A DNA stretch of 42,094 nt from a virus: positions 1-42,094 of the IMG/VR virus record IMGVR_UViG_3300044986_000302. The stretch is one strand, 5' to 3'. Of this stretch, positions 7,031 through 16,468 are shown piece by piece. The notes under the pieces were generated by a model that saw only the letters and a list, made by a program, of their open reading frames with translations, was not told the origin of the DNA and ran no database searches. Position 1 is the first letter of the stretch. Each line of letters starts with the position of its first letter. The position numbers and the translations under genes were made by a program.

Positions 7031-7600
7031 GTGGCTTCGTCACAAACTGAAGTTGTAAACATTGCTCTTACCGAGTTGGGGGCAGACCTGATTGTTTCCT
7101 TGAATGACCCCGTCAAGGCTGCAATTTTGGCAAAGACAAATTGGGATTCGCTGCTGAGGTCAGTTATCAGAGCCTATCCCTGGAATTTTGCTATTGGGCG
7201 GCAAACTCTTTCACCAGATGCAACTGCGCCAGTGGACCTGAATGGGGACTGGACGTACCAGTTCACGTTGCCACCTGAGTCTATTCGGGTGCTGAGCACA
7301 GACCTTTCTCGCGATGACTGGGTTATTGAAGGTCGCAAACTGCTGTGTAATACGGATACTATCACGATTCGTTTTTTGCAGGCGGTAGACGACGTTACGC
7401 AGTGGGACGACTGCTTTACTCAAGCTTTTGCGGCCCGTCTTGGCCACTTGCTGGCTTATCCGTTGGTTCAATCAGCAGCCCTTAAGGATTCGATGTGGAC
7501 CACATATAAGCAAAAGCTTAGCGAAGCTCGCTCCATTGACGCTCAAGAGGGTCGATTGGAAATGCTTACCGCGGATGAATGGACTGAGTCGAGAGTGTAA
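7031..7600 (+). CDS. Tail tubular protein A-like (adaptor)
   Basis: A 189-aa protein that begins at a GTG with GGGGGAA upstream. The start (TEVVNIALTELGAD, then LRAYPWNF-like RAYPWNFAIG) is the pattern of T7 gp11-like tail tubular A proteins, which join the portal to the nozzle. Its length is close to the 196 aa of the T7 protein. Its stop overlaps the start of the next gene, the nozzle protein, so the two should be made in step. Confidence 0.8.
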   Translation: MASSQTEVVNIALTELGADLIVSLNDPVKAAILAKTNWDSLLRSVIRAYPWNFAIGRQTLSPDATAPVDLNGDWTYQFTLPPESIRVLSTDLSRDDWVIEGRKLLCNTDTITIRFLQAVDDVTQWDDCFTQAFAARLGHLLAYPLVQSAALKDSMWTTYKQKLSEARSIDAQEGRLEMLTADEWTESRV

Positions 7601-9630
7601 TGAGTCGCGCATCACCACTACAGTCGAACTTCACCGCAGGGGAACTCAGCCCGAAGCTAGGGGCTCGTGTTGATGTATCCAAATATAACAATGGTTGCTT
7701 CCTGCTCCAGAACTTAATTGTATTTCCCCAAGGGGGAGTTACCCGTCGTCCTGGGACAAGATACTGCGCAGCCACCAAGTATAGCGACAAAGACACCCGA
7801 CTGATACCCTTCAAGTTCAGTATTCTGCAGAACTACATCATCGAGATGGGGGACTTGTATCTACGGTTCTTCATGGATAACGGGCAGATTGTTAGCGGGC
7901 CTCCATACGAAATCGTCTCTCCGTATTCGGAGAGTCAAATCCGTAGTGTGCGCTACTCTCAATCAGCAGACACTCTGTTTTTGGTCCATGGATCTGTCAA
8001 GCCGAAGACGCTCACGCGAACCGGTCACACGTCTTGGACAATCGCCGATTTTGATTTCAAAGATGGTCCTTATCTCGATACCAACGCCGAGACGACCACG
8101 CTGCAACCGTCGGCTACAACTGGTTCTGTTACTGTAACGGCCAGCTCCATTGTTGGAATTAACAGTGGTACGGGTTTTCAGACTACTGATATTGGTCGAT
8201 GCGTACGAATCAAGAATGGCTCAACGTGGGGTTGGGGTAAAATTACGGCAAGAGCCTCAACAACCTCGGTGACAGTGCTTGTGGTGGATGCTTTCGCAGC
8301 AACTACGGCAAATGCCACATGGGCTCTAGGATCCTGGTCTGATACAACTGGTTGGCCGAGTTCAGTGGCCTTCTACGAAGATCGCCTGTGGTTTGGGGGA
8401 GTTACTTCACGGCCGCAGACGCTTGAAGCCTCTATGTCGGGGGCATATAATCGATTCTCACCGACTCAATTGGACAACACAACAGTCTCGGATAATGGAC
8501 TGTCGTATACGATTGCGACAGACGACGTGAATGAGATTCGCTGGATGAGTTCAGGGAAGGTTCTCTCGGTATTTACTACAGCTGCTGAGTTTACTGTTTC
8601 GGCGTCCAATCTCAACGAGGCAATCACTCCCACGAACATAAAGATTACACGCGAAACCAATCGCGGTTGTTCGGAGGTTCGTCCTGTACGAGTTGATAGT
8701 GCGCTGTTGTTCTGGCAGAGATCAGGACGTAAACTCCGTGAGTACGCGTACTCATTTAATACGGATGCCTTTGCAGCTCCTGATATGACGGTGCTTGGGG
8801 AGCATATCTCCAAGGGTGGTGTGCTCGACATGGATTACCAACAGGAACCGTTCGGCGTCCTCTGGACGGTACGCAATGACGGTTTGCTGATTGGCCTGAC
8901 GTACAACCGCGAGCAAGAGGTTACTGGCTGGCACAGACATCCTCTGGGTGGAACTGACGCAAAGGCTAAGGCTGTAGCAGTCATACCCTCAGTATCTGGA
9001 ACCTACGACGAAGTTTGGCTGATCGTCGACCGAACTATCGACGGTGCAACGGCGCGTTACGTTGAGTACTTGAGTGAGTACCTTGAGCCCGTTGATGAGG
9101 ACGATAAGTCTGACTTTCTGTTCATGGATTCAGGAGCTACCTATGACGGAGCTCCCACAACTACAATTTCTGGTTTAACCTGGCTGGTTGGTGAAACTGT
9201 CAATGTGCTGGCTGACGGAGCTGTTAGGCCGCAGGCGGTAGTGAATCCTTCTGGCGAGATAGCTCTGACTCGATCGGCCTCAAAGGTGCAGGTTGGTCTA
9301 CCCTTCAAGTCGGCCTTGAAAACAGTTCGCTGGGAAATCGGTGGGAATGAGGGTACATCGCAGGCAAAACCTGGCCGAATTCATAAACTGGGTATCCGTT
9401 TCCTTGACTCATTGGGTTGCAAATTCGGGCCGGATGAAACCCACCTGGAAGAGTTGCTCTTCCGTAAAGCCAGCCAGCCGATGGGTGCTTCTCCACCGCT
9501 GTTTTCTGGCGACAAGGTTGTGGCCTTCTCTGCAGATTACGGTTACGACCGGCAAGTGTACATCGAGACTGAGCAGCCATACCCGGTGACGGTTCTCGGG
9601 ATCATGCCCTCCATGGTGGTGTATGGGTAG
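7600..9630 (+). CDS. Tail tubular protein B-like (nozzle)
   Basis: This 676-aa protein opens with LQSNFTAGELSPKLGARVD, the signature start of phage tail nozzle and stabilisation proteins, followed by FPQGGVTRRPGTRY, also typical. It is predicted to form the distal tube of the short tail and carry the fibres, as T7 gp12 does (794 aa). The rest is beta-rich and lacks membrane segments. Start and stop overlap the neighbours on both sides (TAATG at the start, 8 bases at the end), showing tight translational coupling. Confidence 0.85.
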   Translation: MSRASPLQSNFTAGELSPKLGARVDVSKYNNGCFLLQNLIVFPQGGVTRRPGTRYCAATKYSDKDTRLIPFKFSILQNYIIEMGDLYLRFFMDNGQIVSGPPYEIVSPYSESQIRSVRYSQSADTLFLVHGSVKPKTLTRTGHTSWTIADFDFKDGPYLDTNAETTTLQPSATTGSVTVTASSIVGINSGTGFQTTDIGRCVRIKNGSTWGWGKITARASTTSVTVLVVDAFAATTANATWALGSWSDTTGWPSSVAFYEDRLWFGGVTSRPQTLEASMSGAYNRFSPTQLDNTTVSDNGLSYTIATDDVNEIRWMSSGKVLSVFTTAAEFTVSASNLNEAITPTNIKITRETNRGCSEVRPVRVDSALLFWQRSGRKLREYAYSFNTDAFAAPDMTVLGEHISKGGVLDMDYQQEPFGVLWTVRNDGLLIGLTYNREQEVTGWHRHPLGGTDAKAKAVAVIPSVSGTYDEVWLIVDRTIDGATARYVEYLSEYLEPVDEDDKSDFLFMDSGATYDGAPTTTISGLTWLVGETVNVLADGAVRPQAVVNPSGEIALTRSASKVQVGLPFKSALKTVRWEIGGNEGTSQAKPGRIHKLGIRFLDSLGCKFGPDETHLEELLFRKASQPMGASPPLFSGDKVVAFSADYGYDRQVYIETEQPYPVTVLGIMPSMVVYG

Positions 9631-10066
9631 GCTCTTGGTGGATACCTTCAAGCGAGAGCACCTGAGTATGTTTGATAAGCGTGCTGAGGATACCATGATC
9701 ATGGATTTGATTACGGCCGCAGCCTCGCATGTTGAGAATTCAGCAACCATAGTACTGATCGATCCTGAAGACATGAAGGTGGTCTTCATGGGTGGAATCT
9801 TTGAGCAGTGGAGGGGTGTGGGCGAAGTATGGATGCTCGCATCAGATAAGATGCTCAAGTTCAGAAAAACGAGTCTTCAGATGGTTTGGGGATTCATGAC
9901 AGTCGTTATTGAACAACTGCATCTGCACAGACTGCAGTGCACAGTCGAGGTCGGTTTTCCACGATATAAGGCTTTTGCAGAACACTTTGGATTCACTTGC
10001 GAGGGACTCATGCCGAAGTATGGTCCCAACGGTGAAGACCATCTCAGATATGGAAGGATAACATAA
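9623..10066 (+). CDS. GNAT-fold internal virion protein (T7 gp13-like)
   Basis: A 147-aa protein with the look of the GNAT acyltransferase fold: an acidic N-terminal helix pair, a central VWML strand and the C-terminal pattern LHRLQCTVEVGFPRYKAFAEH, GFTCEGLMPKYGPNGEDHLRYGRI. T7 gp13 and DUF2833-type virion proteins have this fold and position between nozzle and core genes. Whether it still binds acetyl-CoA is unclear; I cannot identify a clean pyrophosphate-binding loop. It overlaps the nozzle gene by 8 bases and its stop abuts the next ATG. Confidence 0.7.
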   Translation: MGRLLVDTFKREHLSMFDKRAEDTMIMDLITAAASHVENSATIVLIDPEDMKVVFMGGIFEQWRGVGEVWMLASDKMLKFRKTSLQMVWGFMTVVIEQLHLHRLQCTVEVGFPRYKAFAEHFGFTCEGLMPKYGPNGEDHLRYGRIT

Positions 10067-10614
10067 TGGCTTGGCTCGCGCTTGCGGCCGCGGTCGTTTC
10101 GGCTGTAGGCCAGTTGAATCAGGCAGATCGTCAGGCTTCCCAGATGGAAGCCAACGCGGCTATCAACGAGCAGAACGCGCAGACCTACAAGGCTCAAGCG
10201 GCCGAGCAGGAGCGGAAGCAACGCCAACATTTGCAAGCTGTACTCGGTCAACAACGCACGGCTATTGGCAAGTCTGGCGTAACGATGGCCGGAACTCCGC
10301 TGCTTGTTGCGGAAGACATGACGGGAACCGCTGAACTTGATGCCTTGACGATTCGCTATAACGGCCAGATGAAGGCAAATGCCGAAAAGTACTCAGCGTC
10401 AGTTAATCGCTGGCAGGCTAGTGAAACCAAGTCAGCGGCTAGGTTGTCAGCCTTTGTAACCGTTTTGGGTGGGGCAGCTTCGTATTATGGTATGTCCCAG
10501 GCGTCTGCTGCAAATCCCATGTACGCCCCGTCAGGCGCTGGCAGTGGTTTGTCTGTCCCCAGTGCGCAATCTGTTTGGGACAAGTATACCGGCTATGATC
10601 CTTCCCGGGCCTAA
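10066..10614 (+). CDS. Internal virion protein B-like (T7 gp14-like)
   Basis: A 182-aa protein with a hydrophobic alanine-rich N-terminus (residues 2-14), then a long Gln/Ala/Glu helix, RTAIGKSGVTMAGTPLLVAEDM, and a second hydrophobic stretch near 125-142. This pattern is typical of the gp14-like ejection protein, which inserts in the outer membrane as the first part of the DNA channel. Length is close to T7 gp14 (196 aa). It lies directly before the two larger core genes. Confidence 0.78.
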   Translation: MAWLALAAAVVSAVGQLNQADRQASQMEANAAINEQNAQTYKAQAAEQERKQRQHLQAVLGQQRTAIGKSGVTMAGTPLLVAEDMTGTAELDALTIRYNGQMKANAEKYSASVNRWQASETKSAARLSAFVTVLGGAASYYGMSQASAANPMYAPSGAGSGLSVPSAQSVWDKYTGYDPSRA

Positions 10615-10616
10615 TC

Positions 10617-12854
10617 ATGAAAGTTGAAACGTACTCTTCGAACGTAGGTATTGACGCTCCTGTTGCCCAGGGGATGAATCCGCGAACCATCAGTGACGGA
10701 GGCATGGGAGCCCTTGCGCAGGGTCTCAACCAGGCGGCCCAGGCTTTTCACCAAGAGGATATGCGTCAAAAGCATATCCTGGATCAGCAGTCCGAAGAGG
10801 AGGCTAAACTGTGGTCTCTGAATACGATGTCGGATATGCGCCAACGGATGCTGGTGAATCTGGAGGACGCCAAGAACAATGCTCCTGATGGGGCTGACGG
10901 GTTTGCGGGTCAGCAGAATCAAGTCTATGAGAGTGCTCTTCAGAATATACTCAAGGAGGCCCCTAATCGTCGGGCGAAGGCCTTATTTGAAGCTCACGCT
11001 CGTGACTTTCAGAACACGTACTTTGCGCATGCCCTGACGTTTGAGTCTGGCGAGAAGCAGCGGAAGAAACTGCAGGGCATTACCGATGGGGCCAAGTCTG
11101 AGTCGAACGAAATCGACATGGCGGCAAATCCAACGGAAGCCTACCTGCGCCTTGTTCCGCAGAGACTGGAATTCATCGACAGTCTTCGGGAGGATCCAGC
11201 CACTCGCGCCAAAATCAAGGATGGCATTACCACTCACTATTCAAAAACCCTGGTCCTAGCCGAGGGTCGTCGTGACCCTGTGGGTACCTTGGCTAAGATA
11301 GACGATGGTATCTATGCCAAGATGCCTGGCTGGAATCTATATGGTGACCAGTTGGAGTCTCTTCGTAGAGGTATAGAGGCTCGGGCTAACCGGCAGGAGT
11401 CTTCCAAGTCGGCTCTGATCAAGGATGCCTACGAAGAGTGGAAAGCACAACTGAGCCGTAAAGAAGTTGACGCCAACGGGAAGCTGACCCCTCCGGACTT
11501 TGGTTACTCGGATGCCGATGTTGAGAAGGCCCTTGGTCCGATTGCTTTCAAGCACTACAAGGAAGAGCGGGAGTTTCTGCCTATCGCACAGACATACACA
11601 TCTGCGATGGCTGTGTCTGATCCGGAATACGCCGGGAACGCCCTCAAAAGGATTCGTTCAGATATTGAGTCAGGGAAACTGACGGCTGGTCTTGGCAATC
11701 GACTTGAAGAGTACGTTACGAAGGCGGCTCAGGAAAACGAGACCTTCCGTAAGAAGGATCCTGCGGCTGCTTCGGATATAGCCGCCCGTCGCATCTTCGG
11801 TGATGACTATCTCAACGGCAATCGTGCTGATCAATTGCTCTTACGCGAGGGCACACAGATCGCGCGATTTGGTACCCCTGCCCACAATATCCGTTTGCTC
11901 ACGGATGATGAAGCCAAGACTATGGCACGGGACCTATCCGGCATGAGCGTGGATAAGGCCCAGGAGTGGATGCGCAACCTGGAAGCTCAGATGCAACCTT
12001 CTGGAAAGATAGCTGTTAACTTCCAGGGGAAGGACGGCGCAAATACGGATTCAAAGCGATTGACTACGCAAGTCATGAGCGAGTTGTTCAGCTATGGCAA
12101 GCTGGATAAGGGCTTCATGTTCATGAACTTCACGGCTGACACGAAGTATGGAAACTACTTCGCGAAGGCAATGCGCATCAAGGATGATGAGCAACTCACG
12201 ACAGGTCTTCCACAGACGTTGACTACGGAGATAAAGAAATCGATCGACGAGAACTCGGATCTGAAGAAGTTTACGCAGGTTATGCGTATGTCGGCTGGGG
12301 AGGCGGGCGCAGAGTACGCGAGTGTTCTGGAGAAACTGATTCGGCGTACAGCTTACATGACTGCTGGAGACGCTTCCTCTCCTGATGCGTCCAGTCTTGT
12401 CAAGAACATCGTTGAGGAAACCATTACCAACCAAATCAAGGTGAACGGCACGTACTACGTTCCCTCGCGTGACCATGCAACGGGACGTCCTTTGGACGCG
12501 GCCAAGATCGATCAGCAACTGAAAATTGTCGGCGAAGCCTGGTTAAATACTCGCGGTGAACGCTTCATACCAGACGTGCGGTCGAGCAACCGTATTATCC
12601 AAGGAAGTCCTGCGCAAGCCGAGAATGTGAACAATCCTCGTGATGGCTCGTACGTGTGGCTATCTCTTGAAGACGGCTCAGGTGTTTATCGGGCAGTTCG
12701 TCTTCGGGGTTCTTCTGGATCTGATCTTCCAGGAGCCTACGCCCCTGTGCTGGATGCCAACAAACAACGCTACGAACTTCGCTTCAAGGAACTTCCAGAG
12801 CTAGTGAACTTGTTGAGGAATCCTAAGTTGCAGTCCAGCGGAAAGATTAGGTAA
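10617..12854 (+). CDS. Internal virion protein C-like (T7 gp15-like)
   Basis: A 745-aa, highly charged, mostly helical protein with no membrane segment. Size (T7 gp15 is 747 aa) and position between the gp14-like gene and the giant core gene identify it as the periplasmic tunnel component of the ejection machine. The N-terminal half is Gln/Ala/Glu-rich with coiled-coil character (LNQAAQAFHQEDMRQKHILD). Its stop overlaps the ATG of the next gene by one base. Motif evidence is weak; the call depends on order and size. Confidence 0.72.
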   Translation: MKVETYSSNVGIDAPVAQGMNPRTISDGGMGALAQGLNQAAQAFHQEDMRQKHILDQQSEEEAKLWSLNTMSDMRQRMLVNLEDAKNNAPDGADGFAGQQNQVYESALQNILKEAPNRRAKALFEAHARDFQNTYFAHALTFESGEKQRKKLQGITDGAKSESNEIDMAANPTEAYLRLVPQRLEFIDSLREDPATRAKIKDGITTHYSKTLVLAEGRRDPVGTLAKIDDGIYAKMPGWNLYGDQLESLRRGIEARANRQESSKSALIKDAYEEWKAQLSRKEVDANGKLTPPDFGYSDADVEKALGPIAFKHYKEEREFLPIAQTYTSAMAVSDPEYAGNALKRIRSDIESGKLTAGLGNRLEEYVTKAAQENETFRKKDPAAASDIAARRIFGDDYLNGNRADQLLLREGTQIARFGTPAHNIRLLTDDEAKTMARDLSGMSVDKAQEWMRNLEAQMQPSGKIAVNFQGKDGANTDSKRLTTQVMSELFSYGKLDKGFMFMNFTADTKYGNYFAKAMRIKDDEQLTTGLPQTLTTEIKKSIDENSDLKKFTQVMRMSAGEAGAEYASVLEKLIRRTAYMTAGDASSPDASSLVKNIVEETITNQIKVNGTYYVPSRDHATGRPLDAAKIDQQLKIVGEAWLNTRGERFIPDVRSSNRIIQGSPAQAENVNNPRDGSYVWLSLEDGSGVYRAVRLRGSSGSDLPGAYAPVLDANKQRYELRFKELPELVNLLRNPKLQSSGKIR

Positions 12855-15800
12855 TGGGCCAGTTGATTCTGCCTCACATGCCGGAACCAGACGCCGAGAA
12901 TCAGGCGGACCTGTTCTCCTCTCTGCAGCCTACCCTGGGGCAAGCAGCCGGTAGCTTCGCGCACTCGTTTGGTGAGTCGCAGGGATTCGGGGCTCTACTT
13001 CGTCAGAAGAGGTTTAACGACGCTGGCTGGACTCCCTGGGGAAGCAAGCCAGACTATGTTGATCCCAAACTACTGAATGAACAGTATGGGATTGACGGGT
13101 ACCTTGACTTCAGTAAGTATGGCAAGCGGACAGCTGATCAAGCTAAACTCATGTATAATGAGAAGCTCAAGGAGATTGATCAGGCTGATCGTCGAGAGCG
13201 AGCTACTGGTCTAGCGACGGCTGCCGGGTTCACACAGGATCTAGCGGCTAGTATGCTGGACCCTCTGGGCATGGCCGTTGGATTTGCGATTACACCGGCT
13301 CGGTTTATTCCGGGTCTGCGCAGTCTCACCCCATTGGTTGAAAATGCGTCTGCGAGTTTCATTCCCCGAGCTTCTGCGGCCTTCGCCCAAACGTCCGTGA
13401 ACGCCGCAGCTGGCATGGCTGTACTTGAACCGTTCAACCACTACACGCATCAGCAGATGGCCAACGACTATACGATGGCCAATTCGTTAGCATCAATCGC
13501 CTTTGGCGGTTTGGCTGGTGGAACTCTGCACGTAACAGGCCTGGGTGGTTACAAGGTCGCTCAGTCGGCATATAAGGGCCTGCATTGGGTAGCTGATCAA
13601 GTTCCTACCTGGATGGGTAAGGTCGATCCGGCGACCCACGAGGTAGCCCTTGATGTGCGTCTGAAGCAGATCCTGAACGGGGATGCGAACGCGTCAATTG
13701 AGCCTATTCTGCAGACGGATCCGAATCTCATTGCCGAGGCGCAGGTAGCCAAGTCCTTGGCAGAAGCGAAGAAGGCCAACGCTCTAAACTCTGGTCTGGA
13801 ACCGAAGCTCACTCCGGAACAAGCCACTGAGTTTACGTCTAGTCTGATCAAGGACATGGCCACGCACGACTATGAACTGTCGTCAAAGGCTCCTGATCTA
13901 ACCTTCAAGGAGCGAATCCTAAAGGTAAAGGCTGAGTTCGACGGCAAGATGGAGATGCTTGTCAAATCTGTCGGAATAAGGCTGCAGTACCTATCAGATG
14001 GTATCGTCATCAACGGCAAGCATGTCAAGTATAGCCTGCAGGATATTACCCTTAACGGAAGGGCGTTTAACTACGTTAAGGAACTGAACCACGACCACCT
14101 AGATTTTGACGCGATGACAGGTGGTTCCATCTCCAAAAGTAAGAAAGAGCCTTTCGGAAACTATTCTGAGAAGACTGAAACCGTTAACTCGAAGGGTCAG
14201 AAGGTTCCGGTGGCGTATGGAACGCTCATCCGTGAGAAGGACGGTCGCATCTGGGTTGTCAAACCGAAGGGCGCTTTCGGTGGTTACAAGACCTCATTCT
14301 CCAAGGGCCGTCTGAACGCTGGTGAAGATGCCTACGCGGCGGCTATTCGTGAGACGTTTGAGGAAACAGGCCTCGTCGTAAAAGGTATCGGCTATCTCGG
14401 TGAGTTCGAGCGAACCACCACGAACACGCATTACATGATCGCTGAGCGTGTTGATGGGACTCCGCAAGCCTTTGGACACGAGACCGACGGCGTGGAACTG
14501 ATTGACCCGATCGAGCTTATGACTCGCTTCGCAGACGAGGGTAACAAGAACGATGGAGAGGTTCTTGCCAAAGCAATCAACTGGATCAAGCAGCATGAGC
14601 AGGATACTTCCGGTGGTGTGGATCTTGGTCATGTGGTAAAGCTCGCTCCTGAAATCTCCAAAGGACTCTTCGGTCGGGCGACCAGCCAGTATGCTACTAA
14701 TCCTGAGCACGTCGTCCCCGTTGTTACTCGTCAGGAACTAGGCCATCAGACCGGCGGTCAACTGGGTTCTAACGACGGAGGTAAGTATACACTCCATGAT
14801 GGCACGGAAGTCTACGCCAAGTTTCCAAAGTCACAGGAGCATCTCCGGAGTGAGGTAGCCGCGCATCTGCTGTACACGACTGCTGCGAAGCAGGCGGGCA
14901 TGCAGAACATCCCGTCGGTCTGGGTCGTACAGGAAGGAGGCAAGGACGTCGGCATTGCTACTACCTGGATTGACGGCCTACGAGCCATCTCGCCTGATGA
15001 CATGGCTGCCAAGTTGAAGGATCCTTCGCTTACCTTCACAGAGGAAATGGCCATCCGCGAAATGGGTGGCTCGTGGATCTTCGACGCCTGGCTGGGTAAT
15101 CGCGATGTATATGGAACAGGCCCCACCTGGAACATATTCCGTGATAGCATCGGATCGTACTATAAGATGGACTTCGGCGGCTCCTTGGCCTATCGGGCTC
15201 AAGGTGCAAAGAAGATCGACTGGGGCAACAATGTAATCGAACTCGATTCAATGCCTACGTATGCAGGCAAGAATCTCATCAAGGCCACAAAGGACTCTGA
15301 GGTTATCGGGGCTGAAATGGTTTTGCGTCTGAGCCCAGATGACATCAAGTCGGCGCTCTCGTCCGCTGGCTTCAAGGACAAAGAACTCGATGCAATGTAC
15401 GGAACGCTGATTGCTCGTCAGGATGGCGTTCGTGCAGCCTACCCAGATGTAGCCCATTCGGTTGACGGCCTATACCACAACAACACGCAGCACCACAGCA
15501 CAAAATTGGCTAGCTCCTGGCTCAAGGATGTAGCTAACAAGTTCAAAAATCTGTTTACCACGATGGAACTGAAAGCTCTGAGTTCATATCAAGGATCGTC
15601 TTACGGGTTGAATAGCGACTTGTGGAGTGGTGTTATACAGGGGCCCCATGCAAAGAACATTGAGCGGCTAGATTCGGCTATGGCGAAGGCTCCTGCCATG
15701 AGCGACACGCAAGTGACGACTCTATGGCGCTGGGAACACGTGTCTTGGCATAACGGGCTTAACTCTGCCAATATACAGGAAACGCTAGCGAAGACGGCCT

Positions 15801-16468
15801 TCTTGTTCAAGTCATTCGGATCGACGTCTGCATATCACGGCGTCATGTCTGGTCGTGACCTCCTCTGGAAGATCGAAGCGGAGCCGGGTGTAAAAGGTAT
15901 TCCGATGAAGATGCTCGATCTGGAGCACGCCAAAGGTGTATCAGATCACTTTGGAGACGCTGAGCTGGAGGTCGTACTCAACCGCAACCAGTTGATGGTC
16001 ATCGATACTGTTGAGCAGATGACCAATTACGACGGGAAAAAGTATTGGCAGGTCAACGCGCGCATGTTGAATCCTGACAAGCTACACAGCTCGCCTATTG
16101 ACATGCTGGCTAAGGCCAAGTCGATAGCAGAAGGTTCGAAAGGCAAGATCAAGCTGGATGAAACCTTCGGCGGAGACGTCGATCAGTTTATCCATCAGTT
16201 CGTGGATGACGTGTATAACGCTCAGAAGCCGGCGGAGATTCCGACGCTCACAGATATCGTGGAGAAGAAGACTCCGCTGATGAAGGAAACAGAAGCGGAG
16301 ATCGCCGCCCTCGAGGCTTCAGTCTACGAGCCGATTATGAAGGGTGAAGACGAGGCCGCAGCTAAGGCCTTTCACGCAGAGATCGAAACGTCGAACGAGG
16401 TTATCAAGAAGACGGCAGGATTCACGGATGCATTGAAGCAGGCTTGGGCTTGCTATAAGGGGCTGTAA
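12854..16468 (+). CDS. Giant core protein: Nudix, kinase-like and ADP-ribosyltransferase domains
   Basis: A 1204-aa protein at the place of T7 gp16, so probably packaged and ejected into the host. Residues 1-300 are core-protein-like with hydrophobic patches (about 115-150 and 205-225). A complete Nudix box spans 485-507 (G485, E491, R499, E500, E503, E504, G506). Residues 636-790 resemble HipA/PI-kinase-like enzymes: K656, E667, NRD at 749-751, N760 and DFGGSLAYRAQG from D773. Residues about 904-1060 carry an R-S-E ADP-ribosyltransferase pattern: YQGSSYGLN at 912, R959, STS at 990-992 and E1037-L-E1039. No lytic transglycosylase motif was found. Enzyme activities and injection are inferences. 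Confidence 0.8.
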   Translation: MGQLILPHMPEPDAENQADLFSSLQPTLGQAAGSFAHSFGESQGFGALLRQKRFNDAGWTPWGSKPDYVDPKLLNEQYGIDGYLDFSKYGKRTADQAKLMYNEKLKEIDQADRRERATGLATAAGFTQDLAASMLDPLGMAVGFAITPARFIPGLRSLTPLVENASASFIPRASAAFAQTSVNAAAGMAVLEPFNHYTHQQMANDYTMANSLASIAFGGLAGGTLHVTGLGGYKVAQSAYKGLHWVADQVPTWMGKVDPATHEVALDVRLKQILNGDANASIEPILQTDPNLIAEAQVAKSLAEAKKANALNSGLEPKLTPEQATEFTSSLIKDMATHDYELSSKAPDLTFKERILKVKAEFDGKMEMLVKSVGIRLQYLSDGIVINGKHVKYSLQDITLNGRAFNYVKELNHDHLDFDAMTGGSISKSKKEPFGNYSEKTETVNSKGQKVPVAYGTLIREKDGRIWVVKPKGAFGGYKTSFSKGRLNAGEDAYAAAIRETFEETGLVVKGIGYLGEFERTTTNTHYMIAERVDGTPQAFGHETDGVELIDPIELMTRFADEGNKNDGEVLAKAINWIKQHEQDTSGGVDLGHVVKLAPEISKGLFGRATSQYATNPEHVVPVVTRQELGHQTGGQLGSNDGGKYTLHDGTEVYAKFPKSQEHLRSEVAAHLLYTTAAKQAGMQNIPSVWVVQEGGKDVGIATTWIDGLRAISPDDMAAKLKDPSLTFTEEMAIREMGGSWIFDAWLGNRDVYGTGPTWNIFRDSIGSYYKMDFGGSLAYRAQGAKKIDWGNNVIELDSMPTYAGKNLIKATKDSEVIGAEMVLRLSPDDIKSALSSAGFKDKELDAMYGTLIARQDGVRAAYPDVAHSVDGLYHNNTQHHSTKLASSWLKDVANKFKNLFTTMELKALSSYQGSSYGLNSDLWSGVIQGPHAKNIERLDSAMAKAPAMSDTQVTTLWRWEHVSWHNGLNSANIQETLAKTAFLFKSFGSTSAYHGVMSGRDLLWKIEAEPGVKGIPMKMLDLEHAKGVSDHFGDAELEVVLNRNQLMVIDTVEQMTNYDGKKYWQVNARMLNPDKLHSSPIDMLAKAKSIAEGSKGKIKLDETFGGDVDQFIHQFVDDVYNAQKPAEIPTLTDIVEKKTPLMKETEAEIAALEASVYEPIMKGEDEAAAKAFHAEIETSNEVIKKTAGFTDALKQAWACYKGL

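Noticed and set aside
5982-7043. 353-codon frame opposite the capsid genes
   Set aside because: Arises from high GC third positions of the capsid and next gene; it also runs through the terminator.
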